Part shown: in pieces, positions 45,705 through 54,735 of the stretch
Position numbering within the stretch: position 1 is the first letter of the stretch
Layout of the letters: every line of letters starts with the position of its first letter
Assembly: GCF_030056795.1 (NCBI RefSeq)
Contig: NZ_JASHKQ010000007.1
Location: forward strand, 1-64,000
Reading direction: 5' to 3'
DNA from: Rhodococcus sp. IEGM 1381
Lineage (GTDB): Bacteria; Actinomycetota; Actinomycetes; Mycobacteriales; Mycobacteriaceae
Length of the DNA: 64,000 nucleotides
The notes under the pieces: model-generated
The model's input: only the letters and a program-made list of their open reading frames with translations
The model's database searches: none
Told to the model about the DNA's origin: nothing
Made by a program: the position numbers and the translations under genes

Positions 45705-46979
45705 TTACCCGAGGGACACGGTCACCGATCGATCGAGCAGTCCCCGCAGGACGTCTCGATCGATTCCCGAGGCAATTGCCTGCACTTCGGCGAGACCGAA
45801 CGCACCTGCGTCGAGGCCTCGCACCAGCACGCCGGCCAACGCCTGCGCGGTGGCGGGCTCGTCCATCACCTCACCGCCCTGACGATCGAGGTAGCCCCCG
45901 AGTCGAGCAGCCGCGACCGGCATGGCGTGGCGAAAGAAACCGAAGGTGGCCAGCCATCGCGTCACCAGATGCCCGGGATGCATGTCCCAGCCCTGGTAGA
46001 AACCGCGTTCGAGGGACCTCGTCACCAGATCGAAGTGCCGCCGCGCCGACGCCGAAACCTGCTCCGGACTGCCGGTGGGAACAACCTGGGTCGAGCCGTC
46101 GCACACCCACACTCCGGTCTGCGCGGCTGCCACCAGCATGACGTTCTTCGCGTGGTCCGCCACCGGATGGGCCAGCGACTGCTGCGCGGACGTGATCCCA
46201 CACGCGGCGCTGTAATCGTAGGTTCCGTAGTGCAGTGACGTGCAGCGACCGTCCGCGCGGGTGATCGCCTGCGCGAGGGTCGTCGTACCGTCGGCTCCGA
46301 TCACCGCCTGGGGACTCTCGATCTGTAATTCGAATCGCAGGGCGCGATCGGGCAGGCCGTGCGCGCGCTCGAGTTCCTCGCACAACGCGACCACCGCGGC
46401 CACCTGCGAGGCGGCGCGCAGTTTGGGCACGGTGAACACGAAACCGTCGGGCACTCCCCCGGCACCGTCCAGAACGAGCTCGAGGGTGCGAATCCCGCGC
46501 CGACGCTCGTGTGCTGCAAGTCCTTTGGAGCGAATGCCCAGCCAGGTCGGACCATCGGGATCTTTCGCCAACGCCGCCAGCGCTGCACCCGCTGCCGTCG
46601 CATGACGGTCTTCGACGACGTCCGACCGCCATCCGTACCCGTCCTCGAAATCGATTCGGAGGTCCTGGATGGGGGCCGTGCTCAATCGCTCGCGAACCAG
46701 GGGCAGAACGTTCGCGGTATCGAGTTCGGCAAATGCCTCGGGGTGAGCGTCCAGAATGGCCGAGGCTGCGGTGCCCCACTCGGCTGGCACATTCGCCGAG
46801 GCGTCCGCCGCCGAGACGTACACGGTGTGGGAAGGCTGCCCGCCGATTCGGTCTCCGGGATAGTGCCGCGCCAGATCCTCGTCGATGGGCCCGAAGAGTG
46901 ATTCGAGGCGATCGACAGCGTCGGGGGTCAGCGCGGTGACTGGTGAATCTGGATGCTGGTTGTGGCCCGTCATGGGCAT
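45705..46979 (-). CDS. DUF6986 / HpcH-HpaI aldolase-like protein
   Basis: The protein has about 424 residues (ATG 46979, or ATG 46973 two codons later). It resembles the citrate-lyase/HpcH aldolase superfamily: LRIDFEDGYGWRSDVVEDRH (acidic metal-binding part), FELQIESPQAVIGADGTTTL and TSLHYGTYDYSAACGI. Such proteins cleave or form 2-keto acids through pyruvate enolate; a reaction is not assigned. The thioesterase stop overlaps the start (TGATG). It is in the same direction as the urease operon and may be transcribed into it. Confidence 0.75.
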   Translation of the reverse strand: MPMTGHNQHPDSPVTALTPDAVDRLESLFGPIDEDLARHYPGDRIGGQPSHTVYVSAADASANVPAEWGTAASAILDAHPEAFAELDTANVLPLVRERLSTAPIQDLRIDFEDGYGWRSDVVEDRHATAAGAALAALAKDPDGPTWLGIRSKGLAAHERRRGIRTLELVLDGAGGVPDGFVFTVPKLRAASQVAAVVALCEELERAHGLPDRALRFELQIESPQAVIGADGTTTLAQAITRADGRCTSLHYGTYDYSAACGITSAQQSLAHPVADHAKNVMLVAAAQTGVWVCDGSTQVVPTGSPEQVSASARRHFDLVTRSLERGFYQGWDMHPGHLVTRWLATFGFFRHAMPVAAARLGGYLDRQGGEVMDEPATAQALAGVLVRGLDAGAFGLAEVQAIASGIDRDVLRGLLDRSVTVSLG

Positions 46980-47440
46980 CACTGTCCCAGATGTGCAGTG
47001 TTTTCGATATTTGCCAGTCGGACTTTGCCCTGAGCTACCAAGCGTCCGGTCTCGTCGGAGATGTCCACCTGCCACAGCTGCTGGGTGCGTCCACGGTGAA
47101 TCGGATGTCCGTGTGCGGTCAAGGTTCCCGACCGTGTGGCTCGCAGGAAATCGGTGTTGTTGTTGACGCCGACCACGTGTCCACGTGACCCGAACCAGGC
47201 CGATCCGGCGATGCTGGCCACCGATTCGACCACCGCGCACAGGACGCCGCCATGCATGATTCCGGCGGGTTGATGGAGCTGCGGGGTCACTGTCCACTCC
47301 GCGCGCACGTCCTCGCCGGATACCTCGAGGTATTTCAGACCGACGACTCCGTCGAATCCACGATGACACAGCTCGGTCAACTGCTCCGCCGTCAAGGCGT
47401 CGAAAGGCGTCTCTTCCGTGGTGCCGTTCGAGTCCGTCAT
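46979..47440 (-). CDS. PaaI-type hotdog-fold thioesterase
   Basis: The protein has 153 residues from ATG 47440. Hotdog motifs: LHQPAGIMHGGVLCAVVESV (HGG and the catalytic acidic position), GVNNNTDFLRATRSGTLTAH and RTQQLWQVDISDETGRLVAQ. It should hydrolyse an acyl-CoA or protect CoA pools. It overlaps the DUF6986 gene by one base and is the first gene of that pair. The long frame to 47947 upstream is not coding. Confidence 0.85.
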   Translation of the reverse strand: MTDSNGTTEETPFDALTAEQLTELCHRGFDGVVGLKYLEVSGEDVRAEWTVTPQLHQPAGIMHGGVLCAVVESVASIAGSAWFGSRGHVVGVNNNTDFLRATRSGTLTAHGHPIHRGRTQQLWQVDISDETGRLVAQGKVRLANIENTAHLGQ

Positions 47441-47529
47441 TGCACTGCCTCCGGTTGCGTCGAAACATCTCGGCCGACTGAGCAGCCGACTTTCCATCAG
47501 AATTACACGACGGTCGACCCATGAAAATC

Positions 47530-47566
47530 GGTGGGCCTCCCGTTCGTGAAGAACGAGAGGCCCACC
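47530..47566 (-). terminator. Rho-independent terminator after the FhuF-like gene
   Basis: A 16-bp stem with one mismatch (GGTGGGCCTCCCGTTC with GAACGAGAGGCCCACC) and a 5-nt loop. On the minus strand it is followed by GATTTTC, a short U-rich tract. It ends the transcript of the 47664-48425 gene. Confidence 0.8.
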
Positions 47567-47631
47567 GTGGCAAGGACCGGGAGTCACTGCAGCCCTCAGG
47601 ACTCCGGCGCGGTCCGTTGGTACGTAGTCAG

Positions 47632-47648
47632 CATAGGCAAACCTTAGT
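47632..47648. promoter_or_regulatory. Possible second iron box
   Basis: On the minus strand it reads ACTAAGGTTTGCCTATG, similar to IdeR/DmdR boxes (TTAGGTTAGGCTAACC type). It lies after the FhuF-like gene end and before the terminator, with no gene directly behind it. Weak evidence. Confidence 0.35.
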
Positions 47649-47663
47649 TTCGATGCAAGGGCT

Positions 47664-48425
47664 TCATGACGCCCGAAGTTTCGCTCGCCCAGGAACCCAG
47701 GCGCGTGACCGGACGGGAGCGCCTGCGTCGACCATGGCGTCGAGCAGCATCTGACCTCGACGAGCTCCGTCCGACGCGCTCGCCCCCGCCAGAATCGGAA
47801 CGTATGTCGACGCGCCGAGAATCGCGTCTCCGACCAGAGCCCAGAAGACGCGAACATCGAGCGGAGCGCGCTCGGATATCGCGCGAAACACGGCACCGAG
47901 CGACGTCGTGCAGCGATGTGCCGTCCAGACCAGCAGAGCCTCCTCACACGGAAGGGTGACCGTGCCGGGCTCGCCCGCCGAGAGATCTTCTGGCAGCACC
48001 CTCAGTATCGGCGACGCGACACCCGCCCAGTCGATTCCACCGTCACTGTCCATGTGGATCCACATGTTGTCGATGCCCGGATCCCATGCCCGGGCCTCCA
48101 AGACCAGCAGCACAGATACTCGGCCGATCACCGCGTGGATCAAGGCCGTGGCCACCTGAGCGGCAGCGGCCTCCGGCACATCCAGGTCCTCGAGCGACCG
48201 GCTGTACATCTGCTCGATGCGCCCGTCCGTGAGACCGACGGCCAACTGCCACCAACGGCGCTTGCCTTCGTTCGCCATGGCGGCCACCGCGTACATCCGC
48301 GGGTAATCAGGATTGAGCGCGCGAAGGGTTTCACACGAGTCGGCCAACTGGGCCGTCCCATCGGATCGGTTCGAGAATCGACGAACATCGGCCCAGCTCG
48401 AGAATGCCGCCGTTGCAACTGACAC
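47664..48425 (-). CDS. FhuF-like ferric siderophore reductase-family protein
   Basis: The protein has 253 residues from GTG 48425, chosen for its AAGGAG ribosome site 7-8 nt upstream. The C-terminal half (PCEEALLVWTAHRCTTSLGA, FRAISERAPLDVRVFWALVG, RRGQMLLDAMVDAG) resembles the IucA/IucC C-terminal (FhuF) family that releases iron from siderophores. The cluster of four cysteines for the 2Fe-2S centre is missing, so it may not be a reductase. Position beside FecCD/FecE genes and an iron box in the promoter support an iron-uptake role. Confidence 0.6.
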   Translation of the reverse strand: MSVATAAFSSWADVRRFSNRSDGTAQLADSCETLRALNPDYPRMYAVAAMANEGKRRWWQLAVGLTDGRIEQMYSRSLEDLDVPEAAAAQVATALIHAVIGRVSVLLVLEARAWDPGIDNMWIHMDSDGGIDWAGVASPILRVLPEDLSAGEPGTVTLPCEEALLVWTAHRCTTSLGAVFRAISERAPLDVRVFWALVGDAILGASTYVPILAGASASDGARRGQMLLDAMVDAGAPVRSRAWVPGRAKLRAS

Positions 48426-48480
48426 CTGATCGCTCCTTGAAGTTCGTGGCGGGTGGATGCGTCGCACCCCGACTCGTTAT

Positions 48481-48499
48481 GTAGGTTAGCCTAACCAGA
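48481..48499. promoter_or_regulatory. Iron box (IdeR/DmdR1 type) in divergent promoter
   Basis: GTAGGTTAGCCTAACCAGA contains the perfect palindrome GGTTAG-C-CTAACC and fits the actinobacterial iron box TTAGGTTAGGCTAACCTAA. It lies 55 bp before the FhuF-like start and 106 bp before the permease start, so one site may control both under iron sufficiency. Confidence 0.85.
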
Positions 48500-48605
48500 C
48501 ACTTTTGGGAATCAGGTACCGCTACCCTTACCTCACCTCACACCGAAGGCAAGGGTTCCGTAACCTAAACGAGTCCCTTCGAAACAGCGAGGAATCACGA
48601 CCACT

Positions 48606-50081
48606 GTGACCACAGCTCCGCTACTCGGCCCACACGGCGCTCGCCGGTCTCCCGACGAGCAGTACGGAACCGAGAACGTGCCCGACGGCCCGCCGCCGCG
48701 GAGCTCGCGCATCGCGGCAGGCACTATCGACGCCCTGATCGTCGTGGTCCCGTTGTTCGTCGGATGGTCGATCGTCGACGCACTGCGTGACGACAACGGA
48801 GGCGGCCAAGCGGACCGATTCGTATTCGGCGCGATTGCGGTGTGCGTCGCGCTCGCTCTTTTCGTCTGGAACCGCGGGTATCGCGACGGCAACGACGGCC
48901 AGAGCACCGGCAAGCGATGGCTGGGGCTGACGCTGCGAGATACCGTCACCCACGGCCCGGTCGGCGCACGTCGAGCGCTGCGTCGTCAGTTTCGGATCGG
49001 CGCTGCGTCGTCCGAGGTGGTGCGCGAAAAGGTCGCTGCAGTAGAAGGATTCGAGCCCATACCCAAGGACGGTTCGGTCGCTGCCATTCGGCGGCGGAGA
49101 TTGCTGGGCTTGGCCGTACTGGTCGCCGCTCTCGTGGCCGGAATCCTCGCCAGCATCGCCATCGGTGCCAGGCCCCTGACCTTCGCCGAGATAGCCCACG
49201 CCCTGCTGAATTCGACGGGTACCGACACCGACATCATCGTGCGCACGCTACGAGTTCCCCGCACTGTGCTCGCACTGGTCGTGGGTATTGCGCTCGGCAT
49301 CGCAGGCGCTCTCATTCAAGGGCACACACGCAACCCGTTGGCCGACGCCAGCCTGCTCGGCCTCAACTCGGGAGCGGCGTTCTTCGTCGTGATGGCCATC
49401 TACCTGTTCCGGTTCACCTCGCCGAGTCAATACCTGTGGTTCGCGTTCGCCGGTTCGGCCGTGGCGAGCGTCGTCGTGTTCGGATTGTCGTCGATCGGTT
49501 CGGGCAGATCGAGTCCGGTCAATCTCGCGTTGGCCGGGGCCGGCGTCGCATTCTTCCTCTCGGCGATGACCAACGCCGTCGTCCTGCTCGATCAGACCAG
49601 CCTGGACGGCTACCGCTTCTGGGTGGTCGGATCCGTCGCCGGACGTGGCCTCGACGTGTTGTGGCAGGTATTACCGTTCCTGGTGATCGGCGTCCTCATC
49701 GCAATCGCGAGCACTCCCGGCTTGAACGTCATGAGCCTCGGTGAAGACGTCGCACGCTCACTGGGCACCAACATCGCGGTCACCCGTACCGTCGGGATCC
49801 TCGCTATCACGCTGCTGACCGGGGCTGCGACCGCAGCATGCGGGCCGATCGCCTTCGTGGGCCTCGTCGTACCGCACATCGCCCGAGCGGTGACCGGACC
49901 CGACTACCGCTGGCTCGTCCCCTATGCAGGCCTCATGGGCGGTGTGATGCTCATGATCGCCGACGTCGTCGGACGGGTCGTCGTGCGCCCGGGCGAGCTC
50001 CAGGTGGGCATCGTTCTGGCCCTGATCGGCGCGCCGTTCTTCATCGCTCTCGTTCGGCGCCGGAAGTTGGTCGGCCTGTGA
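48606..50081 (+). CDS. Iron-siderophore permease FecCD with N-terminal RDD domain
   Basis: The protein has 491 residues. Residues about 34-130 form an RDD domain (SSRIAAGTIDALIVVVPLFV, then QSTGKRWLGLTLRD), with 2-3 membrane segments. From about 165 on is a FecCD/BtuC-type permease (VRTLRVPRTVLALVVGIALG, GALIQGHTRNPLADASLLGL, GPIAFVGLVVPHIARAVTG), with about 10 transmembrane helices. The fusion of RDD to a permease is unusual. GTG 48606 is the start. The end overlaps the second permease (GTGA), forming an iron-controlled operon. Confidence 0.88.
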   Translation: MTTAPLLGPHGARRSPDEQYGTENVPDGPPPRSSRIAAGTIDALIVVVPLFVGWSIVDALRDDNGGGQADRFVFGAIAVCVALALFVWNRGYRDGNDGQSTGKRWLGLTLRDTVTHGPVGARRALRRQFRIGAASSEVVREKVAAVEGFEPIPKDGSVAAIRRRRLLGLAVLVAALVAGILASIAIGARPLTFAEIAHALLNSTGTDTDIIVRTLRVPRTVLALVVGIALGIAGALIQGHTRNPLADASLLGLNSGAAFFVVMAIYLFRFTSPSQYLWFAFAGSAVASVVVFGLSSIGSGRSSPVNLALAGAGVAFFLSAMTNAVVLLDQTSLDGYRFWVVGSVAGRGLDVLWQVLPFLVIGVLIAIASTPGLNVMSLGEDVARSLGTNIAVTRTVGILAITLLTGAATAACGPIAFVGLVVPHIARAVTGPDYRWLVPYAGLMGGVMLMIADVVGRVVVRPGELQVGIVLALIGAPFFIALVRRRKLVGL

Positions 50082-51178
50082 CAACCGATCTGCAGTCGAC
50101 ACCGTCGTCGTCCGACAAGGGCGTCGTTCGCGCCCGACCCGCGTTTCGACTCGGTCCGATTTCTCTGGTCCGACGACCGCTGATGGTCGTCGCCACCGTC
50201 CTGTTGGCGGCAGCCCTGGTGTTGGTCATGTGTATCAACATCGGACGTGGCGACTTTCCGCTGTCCATCGCACAGGTTCTCGACGTACTTTTCGGGGGCG
50301 GCTCGAGGATCGAGCGGTTCATCGTCATGGATCTGCGGCTGCCTCGATCGCTCACCGGCCTCCTGGTCGGAGCCGCACTCGGTATCTCCGGAGCCATCAC
50401 GCAGTCGATTTCCCGCAATGCGCTCGCCAGTCCCGACATCCTCGGTATCACCGCCGGTTCCAGTGCCGCAGCCGTCGCATTGATCGTGCTCGGCGGAGGC
50501 GGCAGTTTCAGCGGTCTGCTCGCTACTCTGGGCCTGCCGCTCGCGGCCCTGATCGGCGGTGTGCTCACCGCAATCGCGATCTACACCCTCGCCTGGCGAA
50601 AAGGTGTCGACGGTTTCCGGCTCATTCTGGTTGGAATCGCCGTCAACGCCATGCTCACTGCCGTCATCGGATGGCTGCTGATCAGCGCCGACATCAACGA
50701 CGTCTCGCGCGCTCAGGTCTGGCTCAACGGCTCGCTCAACGGTGCCAACTGGGCGTCGGTCTGGCCGGTCGCGGCTGCTGTCGTACTCGTCGGCGGTGGC
50801 ACCATCATCGCGACGTTCACCCTCGGCGCGCTACGTCTGGGTGACGACAATGCCCGATCGCTCGGAGTACGCCTGCAACACAGCCAGGCCATGATGCTCT
50901 TGGCTGCTGTCGCTCTCGCCGCCATCGCGACCGCCGCGGCCGGACCCATCGGATTCGTTGCGCTGGCAGCGCCACAGATCGCACTCCGAATCCTGCGCAC
51001 GCCTGGCCCGCCCATCATTGCGTCCGCACTGCTCGGTGGATTGCTCGTCGTGGCAAGCGATCTGATCGCTCGAACGATCCTGCCGGTCGAACTTCCGGTC
51101 GGCATCGTGACCTCGGCCCTCGGCGGACCGTTCCTTCTGTACCTTCTCGTTCGCAGTAATCGAAAGGCTTCCGTATGA
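50078..51178 (+). CDS. Iron-siderophore permease FecCD, second subunit
   Basis: The protein has 366 residues from GTG 50078. Permease motifs are DLRLPRSLTGLLVGAALGIS, SRNALASPDILGITAGSSAA and AAGPIGFVALAAPQIALRIL. About 9-10 membrane helices follow a short cytosolic N-terminus. With the first permease it should form the heterodimeric channel of a ferric-siderophore importer. The ATPase gene overlaps its end (ATGA). Confidence 0.92.
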   Translation: MTTDLQSTPSSSDKGVVRARPAFRLGPISLVRRPLMVVATVLLAAALVLVMCINIGRGDFPLSIAQVLDVLFGGGSRIERFIVMDLRLPRSLTGLLVGAALGISGAITQSISRNALASPDILGITAGSSAAAVALIVLGGGGSFSGLLATLGLPLAALIGGVLTAIAIYTLAWRKGVDGFRLILVGIAVNAMLTAVIGWLLISADINDVSRAQVWLNGSLNGANWASVWPVAAAVVLVGGGTIIATFTLGALRLGDDNARSLGVRLQHSQAMMLLAAVALAAIATAAAGPIGFVALAAPQIALRILRTPGPPIIASALLGGLLVVASDLIARTILPVELPVGIVTSALGGPFLLYLLVRSNRKASV

Positions 51179-52044
51179 CCACCAGCCAACCCTCGCGTCT
51201 GATCGCGCAGGATCTCAGCCTCGGTTACGGCGATCGCACCATCGTCGAACACCTCAACCTCGAAATTCACACCGGAGTCATCACCACGGTCATCGGACCC
51301 AACGGCTGCGGGAAGTCGACGCTCTTGCGTTCGCTCGGTCGCTTGCTCAAGCCGAAGGCCGGCAGTGTGATGCTCGACGGCCGAGCGATCTCCTCGATGA
51401 AGACCAAAGAGGTTGCTCGAACTCTCGGAATGCTGCCGCAGGCACCGACCGCCCCCGAAGGACTGACCGTCGCAGACCTCGTCTCACGTGGTCGTCATCC
51501 GCACCAGTCGTGGATCAGGCAGTGGAGCTCCGACGACGAGGCCGAGGTGGCGAACGCACTCGAGTTGACCGGAGTCGGCGACCTCGCCGACCGACCCGTC
51601 GACGAACTCTCGGGCGGTCAGCGGCAGAGAGCGTGGATCTCCATGGCGTTGGCCCAGGGCACCGACATCTTGTTGCTGGACGAGCCGACGACGTACCTCG
51701 ATCTCGCACACTCCATCGAGGTCCTCGATCTCGTCGATCGCCTGCACGCCGAGCTCGGCCGGACGATCGTGATGGTGCTGCACGATCTCAATATGGCACT
51801 TCGCTACAGCGACCGGTTGATCGTCATGAAGCAGGGGCAGATCGTCACCTCCGGCCGACCTCAGGACGTCATATCGGAGCAGTTGTTGCTCGACGTTTTC
51901 GGCCTCGAGGCCACCGTCATCGAAGACCCGATGTCCGATCGACCGCTCATCGTTCCGATCGGGACGCGGCACGTGTACGGGTCGGTCGGCGGGCCTGTCA
52001 GGTCAGAGGACGACTCTGCTGCGAGCACATCCACAGCCGTCTAG
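51175..52044 (+). CDS. Iron-siderophore ABC transporter ATPase (FecE/FhuC-type)
   Basis: The protein has 289 residues. Walker A GPNGCGKSTLL (about 41-51), Q-loop LPQAPTAPEG, signature LSGGQRQRAW (about 145), Walker B ILLLDEPTTYLD (about 165) and H-loop VLHDLNMALR (about 201) are all present. It powers import by the two permeases upstream. No substrate-binding lipoprotein is encoded in the operon, so it must be elsewhere in the genome. The gene converges with the MprF-like gene at 52051. Confidence 0.95.
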   Translation: MTTSQPSRLIAQDLSLGYGDRTIVEHLNLEIHTGVITTVIGPNGCGKSTLLRSLGRLLKPKAGSVMLDGRAISSMKTKEVARTLGMLPQAPTAPEGLTVADLVSRGRHPHQSWIRQWSSDDEAEVANALELTGVGDLADRPVDELSGGQRQRAWISMALAQGTDILLLDEPTTYLDLAHSIEVLDLVDRLHAELGRTIVMVLHDLNMALRYSDRLIVMKQGQIVTSGRPQDVISEQLLLDVFGLEATVIEDPMSDRPLIVPIGTRHVYGSVGGPVRSEDDSAASTSTAV

Positions 52045-52050
52045 CCGCCG

Positions 52051-54735
52051 TCACCGCTCGATCATGGTGCGCACCAGCTTGAACCCCTGACCGATCGACA
52101 CGTCGGGTAGGTAGGCCCGACCGATCGCGTTACCGATACTGGGCAGTGCGGCCGGATCCGCGAACGTCATGTGCATCGGTTCGTAGCGCGGCTGGAACTT
52201 GGATTTGAATGCCAGGAGAGAACGGAATCCGTAGACGGGTTCGAGTGTGCGTCCGAGCACGTCGAGCAACCGTTCGAGCAGACCCGACAGAGTCGACTGC
52301 TCAGCGCTGGAGACGTGTTCGGGTTGCTTCTCGTCCACCTTGGCCAGCGGTGCGCCGGACAAACTGAGGAATCTGGCACCCTCCTGCTCGAGCAGCAGAG
52401 CAGCCGACGCGATGAGAAACTCCATCGTCGGACGAAAACCTTCCGACCGACGACGCATGAAGTCGAGCGTCCATCCGACGATGACGCCGTCCTCGTACAC
52501 CGGCATCCACGAGGTCACGCCGTGCACGGTCCGATGCTCGTCGACCGCGATCAGGCACCGAACGTTCTCGTCGTCGACCTCCTCGAGACCGCCGAGAGTG
52601 AACCCCATCTCGGGCATACCCTTGTCTGCAACCCATTCCTCGGAAATCGCGGTGATCTGATCGGTGATGGCCAGTGGTGCCGAAGGGAAACGAATCCATT
52701 CGGCTACGACCCCCGCCTTCTTCGCTCGATTCAGTGCCGTCCGCACGTCCTGGAAACGCTTGCCGGTGAAGGCAATTCCGTCCAGGTCCAGCACCGTCTC
52801 CTCACCCACCTGGATTCCGCCCCAGCCGAGGGAATCGGTGATGCGGCGAACATCGGGGGTGACGGAGTAGAAACACGGTATCCAACCGTTTTTCGACGCG
52901 AACTCTGCGAATTCGACGACGTTGTCGCGCAACGACTCTCGCGGACCCACTGGATCGCCGGTAGTCAGAGCTACACCCGAGATGACGCGATAGGCTACGT
53001 AACTGCGGCCGTCGGGACCGAACCAGTACTTGTTCCCGCGCCAGGTCGTCATCCACGACAGCGCCGAACCGCTGCTCGCCATGAGCAGTCCGCGCGCTCG
53101 TTCGGTCGCGTCGGTCTCGGTCCCGTACACCGGGGTCAGGAAAGTGCTCGCAGCGAAAACGCAGACCACCGACCAGAACACCACGCCGGTCCACTCGAAC
53201 AGCAAGGTGGTGGGGATGCTTTGCGGCAGCAGGGCGGGTTCGAGCCATTGCAGGTAGACGGGCGGAACCAGGCGCTGCGGGAAGTCCGCCAGCAAACCGC
53301 CGAACGTCGGCGAATCGGCAAAGCCGCCGCGCGCGAGGTACCCACCGATCGAGTAGACCACCCCGAGACCCACCCCGACTCCGATCACCGACGCCGCCCA
53401 CCGCCGGTAGGTGCCCGAGGGTGCCGATACGTCGAAGAACTTGCGCGTCACCAAGAGAACCACCAGCACGATCAATGGTAGCAGGAACGGCACGGCCGTG
53501 CGATATGCGGTCGGCGATTCGAGCCCGTAGAACAGAGACTGGTCGTCGCCGGCCTCCAGGAACCGAATAGCGAAATTGGCCACCGACAGGGCGAGCAGGA
53601 TCAGCTGCGAGACAATTGCCAGCGCCCAGGCGAAACGCCTGCCACGACGCAGGCCGTCGCTGACCACCAGCATGAACAGGGAGGGCATGATGCTCAGAAT
53701 GATCGGACCGACGCCCCCGAGCCTGAGATCGAGCAGACCGCGACGACACTCCACCGGATCGGTGGTCGCATCGGCGCAAATCTCGCGCACCTCGGCTGCC
53801 GTGTAGGGAACTCCTCGAACCACATCTCGAAGGACAGCGAACGGACCGACAGCGTTGGGGCTCAGGGCCGCAAGCACCGGGCCCAGGGCACTCGCGGCAA
53901 CGATGAGCGCAACCAGTACGCGGCCTTCGCGTTGGGTACCCGCCAATCGAGGCCCACGCGCCGAACGGCCGACGATCCACGGACCCACGATCAGGCCTAT
54001 GACTGCGGCAGCCAGTCGAACCACGTCCTGCAGGTGCCCGCCGAACAGGGCCAACGTCACCAGCAGAGCCAGCACACCGACGCGGATCCGTCTGCGCCAC
54101 AACGTATCCATCCGCGAGGTCGCAACCAGCACCACGCCGAATATCCAGGTCGTCGGACCTACTGCGGTTCCGACGTGCAACCGGAAACCCCAATCGGCGT
54201 CGAAGGTCTTGGCCAGAGCAGCGAGACCGAGACCGAGTAGCGAACCGGCTACCTGGGTGACGAATGCAGCGATGGCAAAGCGACCCGACCCTGTCCGGCG
54301 CTCGATAGGCGCAGCGGCGAGCAGAACCGCAACAGTCGCCACCACACAGCCGGCGATGTTGGGAGCCGTCAAACCCGAGGTCAGCGGTGTCCACAGGTGC
54401 CAGCGCTCGAACGGCATGATGCCCACCGCGAAGTACTTGTCCAATTCGCCACGGTCGTCGAACACGGCCGCAGCGATACCGGACAACCACACGATGGCAA
54501 GCAAAGTGAAGCTGACCGGGGCTCCGACCGCGCCGAACACGATGAGCGCCCACAACCTACGAAGCTGGCGCATCGCCGCGGACGAACCCAACTTCAACGC
54601 CTCGGTGCGCTTCGATATCCACGAAGGTCCAGCGAGGTCGCCTGCGTCGGCCTCTGCCGACGACGAGGTGGCTGTCGCGGGAAGCTCCGGCTCACTCACG
54701 TTCACGAAGTCAGCCCTGTTCTCGTTGCCAGCCAT
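52051..54735 (-). CDS. MprF-like membrane protein with C-terminal DUF2156 (phosphatidylglycerol lysyltransferase-type) domain
   Basis: The protein has 894 residues. About residues 55-540 hold many membrane segments; the first group (GIMPFERWHLWTPLTSGLTA) resembles a rhomboid-like fold. The C-terminal part (about 550-880: YWFGPDGRSYVAYRVISGVA, GDPVGPRESLRDNVVEFAEF, FQDVRTALNRAKKAGVVAEW) is DUF2156, the aminoacyl transferase domain of MprF. A lysyl-tRNA synthetase part is absent. It probably adds an amino acid to phosphatidylglycerol and moves lipid across the membrane; the amino acid is unknown. It overlaps the esterase gene by 34 bp. Confidence 0.8.
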   Translation of the reverse strand: MAGNENRADFVNVSEPELPATATSSSAEADAGDLAGPSWISKRTEALKLGSSAAMRQLRRLWALIVFGAVGAPVSFTLLAIVWLSGIAAAVFDDRGELDKYFAVGIMPFERWHLWTPLTSGLTAPNIAGCVVATVAVLLAAAPIERRTGSGRFAIAAFVTQVAGSLLGLGLAALAKTFDADWGFRLHVGTAVGPTTWIFGVVLVATSRMDTLWRRRIRVGVLALLVTLALFGGHLQDVVRLAAAVIGLIVGPWIVGRSARGPRLAGTQREGRVLVALIVAASALGPVLAALSPNAVGPFAVLRDVVRGVPYTAAEVREICADATTDPVECRRGLLDLRLGGVGPIILSIMPSLFMLVVSDGLRRGRRFAWALAIVSQLILLALSVANFAIRFLEAGDDQSLFYGLESPTAYRTAVPFLLPLIVLVVLLVTRKFFDVSAPSGTYRRWAASVIGVGVGLGVVYSIGGYLARGGFADSPTFGGLLADFPQRLVPPVYLQWLEPALLPQSIPTTLLFEWTGVVFWSVVCVFAASTFLTPVYGTETDATERARGLLMASSGSALSWMTTWRGNKYWFGPDGRSYVAYRVISGVALTTGDPVGPRESLRDNVVEFAEFASKNGWIPCFYSVTPDVRRITDSLGWGGIQVGEETVLDLDGIAFTGKRFQDVRTALNRAKKAGVVAEWIRFPSAPLAITDQITAISEEWVADKGMPEMGFTLGGLEEVDDENVRCLIAVDEHRTVHGVTSWMPVYEDGVIVGWTLDFMRRRSEGFRPTMEFLIASAALLLEQEGARFLSLSGAPLAKVDEKQPEHVSSAEQSTLSGLLERLLDVLGRTLEPVYGFRSLLAFKSKFQPRYEPMHMTFADPAALPSIGNAIGRAYLPDVSIGQGFKLVRTMIER

